Shown piece by piece: positions 23,698-33,255 of a stretch of DNA of 64,000 nucleotides. The stretch's first letter is position 1. Each line of letters begins with the position of its first letter. Made by a program: the position numbers and the translations under genes. The notes under the pieces were generated by a model, which saw nothing but the letters and a program-made list of their open reading frames with translations, had not been told where the DNA came from and searched no databases. Source of the stretch: Rhizophagus irregularis (taxonomy: Eukaryota > Glomeromycota > Glomeromycetes > Glomerales > Glomeraceae); the NCBI RefSeq assembly GCF_026210795.1, contig NC_089447.1, positions 1,242,501 through 1,306,500 of the forward strand, in the 5' to 3' direction.

Positions 23698-24481
23698 CTA
23701 AAAAATATTATAAAATTCTACAAAGGGAAAATCTTTGGCGTAATAAATGATAAGACCAATTACTAATATAACAACAGCAACTACAAAACAAAAGTTTGAA
23801 AAAAATTATTAAATTATTAAATTTCTTGTTTTTATTATAAAAACTTATTCAATAAGTTTGATACTCACACGAATACCGCCGTACAAAGTCCCAAGACGAA
23901 TTAGTTGATACGATATTGCTAACAATAGATTGAGAATTATTGTCGAAAGATTGTATATCTGAATCTGACGGAGGAGGACATTCATCATCACATTCATCTT
24001 CATATTCATTAGATCTGCCGAAGATATTTTGTTGTTCGTATTTAAAGGTAGTTTCAATAAACCCTTTTGTTGAAGAAGAAATAGATGGAAGAAATTCTGG
24101 TTCAGGTATTGGTTGTGTAGAATTTCTTTCTTCTTGTATTGTAGAAACTGTGGATGATCCATAATTAAAACCACTATGATTATTTTGCGGTAAACTTGAA
24201 AGTTGATCATCTTTAACATCTTGAGAACCTAGTACGCTCCATGTTTCAGTTGCATAAGAAGGATTATAACGATTGTCGTCATCATCATATAAATCATTAT
24301 TTACAACGTTCCAAGAACTTGTAAACCGGGAATTTCGCCCATAATAATCTAGAAGATTTATTTGATAAAGTTTAATTTTTTTTAAAAAAAAGGTTAGCGA
24401 AACATCACCTTTTTTATCAATCATTAAATTAAAAAAAAAAATAATTAATATGTGATAAAATAAATTGTTACCTTGCGACAT
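23698..24481 (-). CDS. Predicted tail-anchored protein, function unknown
   Basis: Three exons read on the minus strand (24472-24481, 23869-24348, 23698-23780) join in frame to about 190 residues starting MSQDYYGRNSRF. Splice sites are GTAACA…TAG and GTGAGT…TAG. The body is acidic, Ser/Asn-rich and apparently disordered, with a DECDDECPPPSDSD patch. The last exon adds a hydrophobic helix (FAVVILVIGLIIYYA) close to the C-terminus, followed by a short tail, so the product looks like a tail-anchored membrane protein. Without that last exon the reading would stop at a spurious SCEYQTY end. I recognise no family. Confidence 0.65.
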
Positions 24482-25978
24482 TTTTTTTTCGATCTTCAAT
24501 CAAATTAATTTGTCCCTAATATTCTGCTTTTTTGACTCCTTTTTTATTTTTAAATGGAATAAAAGTTAGGAGGAAAAAAATGAAGAAAAAGAAAAACGGG
24601 TTAGCAAATAAATTTGAAAATTTAAACCTGTATTTATATACCCGTGAAAACAAATCTCATTTTTAGTTTTTAGTTGTATGACACATACCAAGATAGTAGG
24701 TCATAAGGTCCAATACTGTCGGATCCGCAGCACAACAATCAAATTATGACTTGATTTGGTAAGCGCCGTATTAAAGATACATTTTATAAATAATAAAATT
24801 TATCACCGTTTATTTGTCCGATATCCTTGTATTATTTAACATTCCGGAGATTTCATACCTAATGTTTACATGTTTACAATTCCGCAGCTACTTTATGTTT
24901 TCGGACCTTTTTTTCCGGTGGCCGCAATTCGGTTGGATTAAATCACCCGTAGCTAAAAATAGCCCTTAACTGCGCGTTAATCAAAAAATGACATATAATT
25001 TTCAAAAAGGTCACCGTAAAAATAATTAATAAAAGTCACGTGTTGGTTCGCAAGAATAAGAAAATTTGAGTGAGATCTTTCCTTTTTCTGTTTTTGGAGT
25101 GAATAAATAGCCAATTGACCAATCATAAGATGGTTCGCATTTAATGATTTTCTTATATAATTTTCCCGGTCCTCATATAAACCTATGTAAAATATATATG
25201 AAAATTTAACCTTTGTATATGAAAATTATACCTACTGCATTTCAGATTTTAAATAGGAAATATTAAAAACAAATCTCTTAATTTAATAGACTAAATTACT
25301 TTGTTAGAATTAACTAATAAAAAATAGCATAAATTTCAATATAACAGTTATATTTAAAGCTAGAAGTTTTCAAATAATTAGAAAAACTATATTGTATTCT
25401 TTTTTATATACATTTTTTAAGAAAAAACTGTTGTATCTGATCATATAACTATGTAAAATCAAAATCAATTTTTCTGATTTTTACTATATTTTTACAAATA
25501 CTTCTAATAAAACTTTTTATTAGATCTGATTTTTTGCAATTTACTTAGAATTCCACAAACAAAGTACATACACACTTGGACAAAAGTAGCAGAAATTTTA
25601 TTTTTGTCAATTACTTAAAACTATACATAACTAAGAAAATGGAAACCATTTATATTCTTAATATTGTATGATTCACAAATGTTTATATAACTTATTACAT
25701 ATTATTTATTTATTTGGTATATTTTAGGAGTCAAATAGGTAATGTTATATAAATTGTAATATATACTCAAAAAAAAAAATATCAATTATAATAAGAATAA
25801 AAATGAAGATTAAACCAAATTTACTAGTTTAGTACAGTAAATACTAGTATTTTACTAATACTTTAGATAATAATAATACTTGAAATTTTAATGTATTATA
25901 ATATAGATATCATAAAATATATGTTTAAAGTTTTACACTTTTAATATTTATATAACTATAATAATTAAAAAAAGAAAT
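24482..25978. other. AT-rich intergenic stretch
   Basis: This is the 5' flank of the tail-anchored gene and then featureless AT-rich DNA. A somewhat GC-richer patch lies at about 24690-25120, but I see no gene or bounded repeat in it. Confidence 0.55.
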
Positions 25979-26298
25979 TTACTGTATATCGTGGGCCATA
26001 GTACCCCCCTATGCATAGTACCCCCCTTGAAAAATTTCATAGAATTGTATAGTACCCAGAGGGATATTTTACAATTAACTCGTGATCTAGTGATCAGAGT
26101 TGAGCCATCTTTTTTTTGTTTGATAGCTCTCATTGAGCTCTTCAAAATAAAAAAAGATCGTTCAAATTGGACTAGTAGATCGTGAGATATTCGCAAAAAA
26201 TGGAATTTTTAGGCTTTGTTTAGTACGGGGCGGGGTACAGGGTCAAACCCCGATTTTTGCAAGATACCCGGGGTACTGTGGCCTGCTATATACGGTAA
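25979..26298. mobile_element. MITE with GGGCCATAGTACCCC-type ends and fold-back core
   Basis: The inverted ends (left begins TTACTGTATATCGTGGGCCA, right is its near complement) match over about 29 bases with roughly five differences. TA is a likely target. Inside, 26080-26200 contains inverted arms (TCGTGATCTAG…TAGATCGTGAGA) around TAGCTCTCATTGAGCTCTTC, the same core seen at 4380-4520. It is non-coding. Confidence 0.7.
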
Positions 26299-26516
26299 TA
26301 ATTATTATACTACAGTGCCAGAAGTTTATACTTGCCAATAAAAAATGTAACATTTAAAAATCTTTCAACTTCTTAAAAAAATACAATTTAGAAAAAATAA
26401 ACTGATAATTTTATTTTTTGAAATAAGTTCTATTAAATTACCAGTCAGATTTTTAAAGAAGATTTATATAAAAAGTTATAAGTATTTGAAATTGTATAAT
26501 TTTCATATAATTAGCC
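26299..26516. other. AT-rich spacer
   Basis: No supported feature is visible. Confidence 0.5.
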
Positions 26517-26742
26517 TAGGGATTGGAATCGATTAATCGAAAATCGACAAAACATAGTAAAATCAATTCTTGAGAATTGATTCTCAGAATTTTTTACATG
26601 TAAGTTAAGCTTATTTCCAAAGTAATTTTTCATACCGGCCAAGTGCTGATTATTTTTGCTAAAATTAAAAACTGATTCAAAGTCAGGTTGGTCGTCTATA
26701 AGAAAAATCTTGAAAAGATTCAATTTTCGATTCCAATCCCTA
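26517..26742. mobile_element. 222-bp Tc1/mariner-type MITE (TA site)
   Basis: TAGGGATTGGAATCG at 26517-26531 has an exact complement at 26728-26742. The outer TA on each side is read as the target duplication, giving 13-base perfect terminal repeats beginning GGGATTGG. It is non-coding. Confidence 0.8.
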
Positions 26743-26990
26743 AACTAGCCCAAATTTAAAACAAAATATATTGGTCAGAACTTATGATAATTTGGGCTGA
26801 TTCCATACATTGTAATAATATTAATTCAAATTATTATATTCTGAATTGAATGTAATTTTTTTTAAAAAAAAATTTTTATTGATATATAACTTTTATAAAA
26901 TAGTAGCTGTATTTTTATTGCTAAAATCCATTATTTTTTATGTTTTATTTTATTTGTAATAAAAAATTTTCAAAAACTGCATTTATTAAT

Positions 26991-27250
26991 ACTTTTTTTT
27001 TTTTACTGCAGCATATTTAAATCTTTATTAGAATAAATGTGTTTATAATATATCATACAAATGAAAATAAACTAAATAAAGTAATTTAATAAAATCTAAA
27101 CCACTCGTCATCCTAAAAAGAACCCATATGTATACTGTCAGGCAGAATTTAGGTTATAAGAGTACTTTCTGTGTTAAGCATATACTTGTTCTTAGAGAGG
27201 GTTTTCTTCTCTCAGTCTACACCTATAAGGAAATTCCAGCAAAACCCATT
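26991..27250 (-). mobile_element. Truncated retroposon 3' end, minus strand, poly-A tail
   Basis: On the minus strand it has the same core (CAGAAAGTACTCTTATA), the GATGACGA motif and the closing TTCTAATAAAG…CTGCAG plus poly-A as the fossil ending at 2069. It is 5' truncated and without coding capacity, consistent with non-LTR retrotransposition. Confidence 0.65.
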
Positions 27251-27351
27251 AGAGTACTTTATATAAAAAATCATGAGTTTTTATTAATTAAATTTCAGAT
27301 TATATAATATATATAGAATCAGCTTAAAAAATTTAAAATTATATAATTATT

Positions 27352-27735
27352 ATTTTTTTTTTTTTGGTTGCAACGTATTTGGAATTTTATTAGAATAGAA
27401 ATGTAAAATTTAATATTAAGATATATATAATTAAATCATTAAATTGTTTATATGGTATATGAACTTAATATCAATAAAGTATATATAGATCATTAAAAAA
27501 AAAAAAAAAAAATAATTAAATTATTAAACCAATTTATTAAAAACTAAACTACCTGTCTACTATAGAATAACTATATATATACTATTAGTTTGGAATTCTG
27601 GGACTAGGGAAGTAAGTGCACTTTTAGAAAATATTATTTCTTAAAGGGAATCCTTTTCTTCTAATTTATGTCTTATAAGTGTCTAAAAGACTTACTACAA
27701 CTGCAACCGCAATACAAAATCTGAAGCTAAAAATA
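27352..27735 (-). mobile_element. Second truncated retroposon 3' end, minus strand
   Basis: It has the same orientation and the same type of end (TTCTAATAAAATTCCAAATACGTTGCA-like, then poly-A) as the copy just downstream, but the body is more diverged. It is 5' truncated and non-coding. Confidence 0.5.
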
Positions 27736-28083
27736 AAAAAATAAAGGAATAATAAAACATGGATCTTTTTCAATAATTTTAAGATTTTCAATGGTGTGCC
27801 ATTTTTCAAAAGATCTACTCTCCTGATTCTTGTTACCCAAATTCTTTGACATATATAAGTTAAAAAGTGAAAAATCAGGTATTAATTGGTTACTAAATTG
27901 TTACCAATCAGGCAGTTTGCTAACTTTTGATCCAATGATCAGAAAGAATGAAATATAGTAGCTCATTGAAATTATCTCAATAAGATGAATCTAATGGTAG
28001 TAAAATTGCATTTCTAGGATTAATAGTCAATAAGAAATTAAATAAAATATAAATAATATATTTTTGTTTTTATATTTTACTTA
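27736..28083. other. Spacer with diverged fold-back repeat at 27858-27931
   Basis: 27858-27931 resembles the perfect fold-back element at 60113-60189: it shares AAAAAGTGAAAAATCAGG and ATTAATTGGTTACT-like parts, but its arms have decayed. The rest is featureless. Confidence 0.4.
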
Positions 28084-28206
28084 TCGCCATTTTCAAAATA
28101 GTATGCGCAGTGACGATCATCAACCTAAAAAAAAAACCTGATTTCCACCCAAAATTTTTAAACATGATATAAACAAAGCGTTTACTTTAGAGATTTCCTA
28201 AGATTC

Positions 28207-29536
28207 TTGAACAGTTTTTGCATTATAGAGTTCATATACAACTTCTCCTTAAATTTTAGGCCAAGTTATTATATACTATTTGGAGTTTTTTTCGCTCAAA
28301 GTTCACGATTTTTACGTGATTTTTCAAATTTAAGAGATTCTCATTTTGTTTTACTTATAGCTCGTACTTTTAGTGAAGATTTGAAGTGGCGGATTGTTTA
28401 TCTCTACTATGATGGTCATAGTCGAAGAAAAATATCTGAATTATTGCATATCAGCAGAAGTATTGTCAATAAAGTTTTACAAATATATGTAAAATGGGGT
28501 ACAGTAGTGAATCCTTGGCAGAAACCACCAGGACGTCATAAGACACTTTCTCATGACGAAATGAAGGTATTGCTTATAAACAAAAGGAAATACGAACAAA
28601 TTGAAATATAGATTGATACTAACTGTATTAACAATTCAGATTTTATGAGAATTAGTTAAAGACAAAGTGGATTGATACTTAGATAAACTTGTAGGGGAAC
28701 TTGAGTTGCAAACGGGAAAGTTAGTTTCTATTGCAACACTTTGGAGATCTTTATTTTACTGTGGGATCAGTAGGAAAAAAGTGAGCTTTAGTCTATTATA
28801 AATTTATTTTTTTTTTATTATATCTTATTGTTTTATTGTAATTTGTTTTGTAGTTACATCGGGCAGCTCAGGAACGAAACAAACTTCTTAGAAGTATATT
28901 TATTGCAAAGGTTGGACGTGATTATAGGCCTGAGCAGCTTATATTTATGGATGAAGCTTCTAAAGATAACCGTACTCTATCTCGTGGATATGGGTATTCA
29001 TTCAAAAACACTTTTGCAACCAAAAAAACTGTATTTGTACGTAGAACTCGATATACAATATTACCTGCTTTATCTTTACAAGGCATTATTGCTGTCGACA
29101 TAATGGAAGGTAGTTGTACGAAAGATAAATTTAAAGAATTTGTAATTTCAAATGTGATATGTTAAGAATGATAATTTTTATTTTAATTATTTTTAATTTT
29201 ATTATTTATAATTTTATTGTTTACATTTAGGTGCCTCAAATGAATTCGTATCCTGCTGAACAAAGTGTTCTTGTTCTTGATAATGCACGAATTCATCATG
29301 ATGAAGACCTTATAAATTATATTGAAGCATTTGGTGGTCGTGTTGAATTCCTACCTCCTTATTCTCCTGATTTTAATCCCATTGAATCTTGTTTTTCTGT
29401 TATAAAATCTTTTTTAAAAAAGTATAGAGATTTTGTTAATACATGTAATAATCCTAAATATCCTCTTTTAATAGCATGTTCCCAAATTACTCCACAAATG
29501 GCTGCAAAATTTTATAAAGATTCAATTTATATGTAA
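28207..29536 (+). pseudogene. Tc1/IS630-family DD34E transposase, broken
   Basis: The recognisable protein begins at ARTFSEDLKWRIVYLYY (~28360) with a helix-turn-helix (RRKISELLHISRSIVNKVL). It continues over introns of about 73, 63 and 68 bases into the DDE core. Catalytic residues are the Asp in FMDEASKD, the Asp in LVLDNARIHH and the Glu in DFNPIE, with 34 residues between the last two, i.e. DD34E. The expected start codon before ARTF reads ATA, and two in-frame TGA codons (28646-28648, 28673-28675) follow the first intron. TGA is a normal stop here (PPIL2 ends in TGA), so the copy is inactive. All three faults are explained by single transitions. Confidence 0.85.
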
Positions 29537-29675
29537 ATAAAATTATATAGATTGCAAATAGAACTTTATTCAATTTCAATAAATTTTTATACCATCATAA
29601 TTGTAAATTTATTATATTTTTACATACTTTTACGCTAATTATAAATTTATAAATTTATTATATATATTGCTATAT

Positions 29676-31195
29676 TTATTGATGGTAACGTTGTGCTGCA
29701 GCTCTAAATGCTTTACGCCATCCAATTTTATTTATACCCAGTTGATCAAATTCAGCATCGGTAAGATCACAAATTTGATCTACAGTAATTTGTTCATCTT
29801 CAAAAGTACTTTTAAATCTTAAAAATTCTTCATTTTTACTTGACAATTCATCAAAAAACTCATCAAGAGATGGAACTGGTTGTTGTCTTGAAAATGATAA
29901 TACATTATTTGGTAAACTACTTGTAGTTGGATTTTGCACAAATGATTGAATCATTTGTGATGGAAAAGCAAAAAAAATGGGCGCTGTATTATGATCTGAA
30001 TTGGAAACCATAGGTGTTGATACTTTGGGCTTTTCTTTAACACTGTTAGATCGTGAAAAAATTGGTAAATTTGGCACCTGAGTATTATCTGTAGTACCTC
30101 GAATCTAAAAATAATCTGATGATCAATTTTTATATCAGTATTATAATACAATAAAAAAAAAATAAAAATTACAATTTCCTTAGCCCAGCACTGAAAATGC
30201 ATCGCAGTAAGCTTTATATATCTTTTATCATCAACAAAACATGACGCACCATGTTGATTACACTTGTATTGCTCTCTTAATTCATGAATTATAAGCCCTT
30301 CTTGTTGTAAAATTGCAGAAAAATCATCTACTTTTGGAACTGCATTTTTCCTTTTATGTACACTGACCTCTTCATCATTTGATTCTTCAGAATCTGAAAT
30401 CTCCTATTAAATAAATAAAATTAAAAATAATTATTTGTATACACAATTGAATATAAATATTACCTTTCTCTTCTGCTTTTTCTTTTTTAAAGATACTAAA
30501 ATCACTATATTTTTCTTTTTATCCAACAATTTTTTGTAATCCAAAAGAAATTTTTTATAATCTTGTGCGTCCATCAATTGTGTTCCAACTCCTTCAGCTT
30601 TTTCTGGTTTATATGATACTAAGTAATCTGAATGCATTATCTCTTTATCACCAGTTAATTTTACAACGTATTGATGCACACATGCAAGAATATCATCTAG
30701 TGATGATGCTTCTATTTCTACCCATTTAGATGGCAATGTTGGACCAGTAGATGATTTTATCATCAAATTGAATGAAATAATTTGTTCTGCTTCTGATTTT
30801 TCATCCAAATCAATACTAATATTATTTTCCAAATTGTTTTCAAGTTCTATATCCACATTATGTGAAGTAGAAGCTTTTAATGCAGTTTTAGATTTTTTTC
30901 TTTGAAATGCACTATTGCAGGCAGAGTAGAAAGAAAATTTAAACTCTGTGTTAAAATTTATGGAATATTTGAAATAATTAATCTTCTCTTGAATATATTC
31001 AAGCTGTTTGGGTGGCAAGTCAGGTTTTAAAATTCGAGAGAATACATTTCTTACTTTATCAGTTCGGTTATTTTTGTGTGGTTTTATAGTTTTATCACAT
31101 AAACACATTTTTTTCTGAATACTAAGTTCAGCTCCACAATAGAGACATTTTTTACAGCTAAAGCAAGTGCCAATGAGGTATTCATTATGAGTCAT
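29676..31195 (-). CDS. Transposon-borne Cys-rich / SAM-like domain protein
   Basis: Three exons on the minus strand join in phase 0: from MTHNEYLIGTCFSCKKC at 31195 to QKRK near 30464, then EISDSEESNDEE to AMHFQCWAKEI (about 30404-30171), then IRGTTDNTQVPN to the TAA at 29676. Together they encode about 450 residues. The N-terminus has CFSCKKCLYCGAE and MCLCD, a zinc-ribbon-like set of cysteines. A central segment (~FNLMIKSSTGPTLPSKWVEI to NIVILVSL) alternates strands and helices, possibly a beta-grasp fold, and ends in a basic KKKKQKRK patch. A YKCNQHGASCFV element follows. The last ~65 residues (LDEFFDELSSKNEEFLRF…ITVDQICDLTDAEFDQLGI) resemble a SAM domain. No frame break is visible, although the neighbouring transposase is broken. 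Function is unknown. Confidence 0.75.
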
Positions 31196-31390
31196 TGTTA
31201 AATTGAGACGCGTTTTTTAAAATAAATGAATAAAACGCGAGTTTAAATTTTTCGATTATTAAAATTTTTAATTTTTAATTGGTTGATCTCATTGTTTTAA
31301 TCATGTGATGTTGATCATTCTGATATTCACAATCAGGAATCGATTTTCACATCACATATTGACTGCGCATACCATTTTGAAAACGGCGAT

Positions 31391-31875
31391 AATGAAAAAA
31401 TGTTGTAAAAACATTTTTTTTAAATATATTATTATAGAAAAAACGTTTTTGCAATGTTTCTATAATAATTTAATGAAAAAATGTTGCGAAAACATTTTTT
31501 TTAATATATTATTATAGAAAAACATTTTTGCAACGTTTCTATAATAATTTAATGAAAAAATGTTGCGAAAACATTTTTTTTAAATATATTATTATAAAAA
31601 AAAACATTTTTTCAACGTTTCTATAATAATTTAATGAAAAAACGTTGCAAAAACATTTTTTTTTTAATATATTATTATAGAAAAAATGTTTTCGCAAATC
31701 GCAATATTTCTATAATAATTTAATAAAAAAATGTTGCGAAATGTTTTTTCAAAGTAATTTTAATTAGAAAAACGTTTTTGCAACATTTTTTTAATTAATT
31801 TAATGAAAAAACAGTGCAAAAACATTTTTTTTTAATATATTATTATAAAAAAAATGCGCAACATTTTTTTATTAT
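31391..31875. repeat. Tandem array of ~80-bp palindromic units
   Basis: About six units of roughly 80 bases each start AATGAAAAAATGTTGC and end TTTCTATAATAATTT. Each unit is itself an imperfect inverted dimer, with AACGTTGCAAAAACATT-type halves around TATATTATTATA. The array abuts the right TA of the Tc1-like element. Similar arrays are at 60010-60270 and 62590-62826. Confidence 0.8.
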
Positions 31876-32030
31876 AGGACCAGACTGGACCGGACCAAAA
31901 TAACTGGTCCGGTCTAGTCTGGTTTTGGATTCTCTTTTTAATGTAAACCAGACCAAACTGAAATGAACTAATTTTTTAATCCAGTCCCAGATTACTCCCT
32001 AACCCAGACCAATCCGGACTATTTAGAGCT
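31876..32030. repeat. Inverted short-motif array (GGTCCGGTC / CCAGACC)
   Basis: This region is a dense run of GACCAGACTGGACC, GGTCCGGTCTAGTCTGG and CCAGACC motifs on both strands. It is locally much richer in G+C than its surroundings and directly adjoins the palindromic tandem array. Confidence 0.65.
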
Positions 32031-32985
32031 TTAGCTTGCAATTTTTTTTATAATACTATTATTACTAATTATATAGTTTTTATTAATGCTTTTTATGAGT
32101 TATTTTAAGCCAATTAAGTCTTACTTAAAAAAGTTCAACTTTATCAAGTCTTATTAATTAATTAATTATTATTTTAGCTAATAAAATTTGATAAAGGTTT
32201 GCTCTTTTGAATAAAGTTTGCTTAGCTTAAAATGGCTTATGAAGAACACTAATTCTTATAGTCCATTTTCTCTTAATTATATTTTTTTATTTTACCTCTC
32301 AATAAAAAAAAATCTTTTGAATTATAAAATACTCTTTAATAAAAATCAGAATTAAAGATTTCCAATTTGTCATGTAAAAGAATTAAAAGATAAGATTACC
32401 TCTTATGAAACTTTATATTTTAAATATAAATGAAATTATAAAGTATGAATTATTTTAAAATATTAATTATTTATCAATAAAATGACTTTTTTCTATAATA
32501 ATTAGTGGAAGTAATTTACTTGTGAATTTTATAATTAGATGATCATTTCTTAATTTGAATTTTATTTTATTTCTTTTAAATAATTATTAAATGAACCCAT
32601 ATTTATATTAAAAAATAAGGTTGTTAAAGTTGTTAGAGTTATTAAGTTCTTATTTGATTTATAGTTTTCATTAAATTTACTTTTTTGAATTAATATAAGA
32701 AATATAATATAGTGATAGAATAAGATCCCATTTACTTAATATAATAAAAGTTACTGTAGAAATTAGCCCTTTATTAATAGTTTTTACCTTACTTTTTTCT
32801 TAAATTCTATTGGTTAATTTAGCTAAAAATTAAAAAATTCATAATAATATAACATAAAATTTCAATTTCTTTTTATACTAAAATCTGCAAAGAATTTATA
32901 TATAATTATTACTTTAAATTTAGGGTGATCTATCTTATAAGTAAGTGGAGTTCTGATGAAGTATTATATATCTTTAAATTTATTC
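32031..32985. other. AT-rich stretch
   Basis: No gene or bounded repeat is seen. Confidence 0.55.
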
Positions 32986-33255
32986 TTAATTGCTGATCCG
33001 CCACTCAGCAATACAAAATGATCAGCAATCTATAATTAATTTCATCGCAATTTTACATATCGATTACTATTGCTTCTGAATGGTGTTTTTCCCAGTTCAA
33101 AAAGATGTTCCAATAATACGAATACCCTACAATATTGTTAGCAAAAGGAAATTTATCTTCTGAATTGCACTATGGCATATTTGCGCGAAATTGGTAGTTT
33201 CAAAAAATGTTAAAAGACAAAAAAACTATAAAAAACACCTCTTCTCAACAATTAA

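Larger units (their letters stand above)
28084..31389. mobile_element. Two-gene Tc1/mariner-type transposon, complete ends
   Basis: This is a 3306-base element with 28-base terminal inverted repeats (28084-28111 and 31362-31389) matching at 26 of 28 positions; the ends begin TCGCC and contain TTTTCAAAAT and GTATGCGCAGT. TA flanks both ends (28082-28083 and 31390-31391), the Tc1/mariner target. It holds a plus-strand IS630/Tc1 transposase pseudogene and a convergent, intact three-exon gene on the minus strand, both well inside the repeats. The two terminal-repeat differences are both transitions. Confidence 0.9.

Noticed and set aside
28646-28675. Two in-frame TGA codons in the Tc1 transposase as possible recoded Trp or Arg
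   Set aside because: Host gene PPIL2 in this window ends at TGA, so the standard code applies; simple transition damage explains them.
31391-31875. Regular repeats as a CRISPR array
   Set aside because: Units are contiguous inverted dimers with no unique spacers, in a eukaryotic genome.
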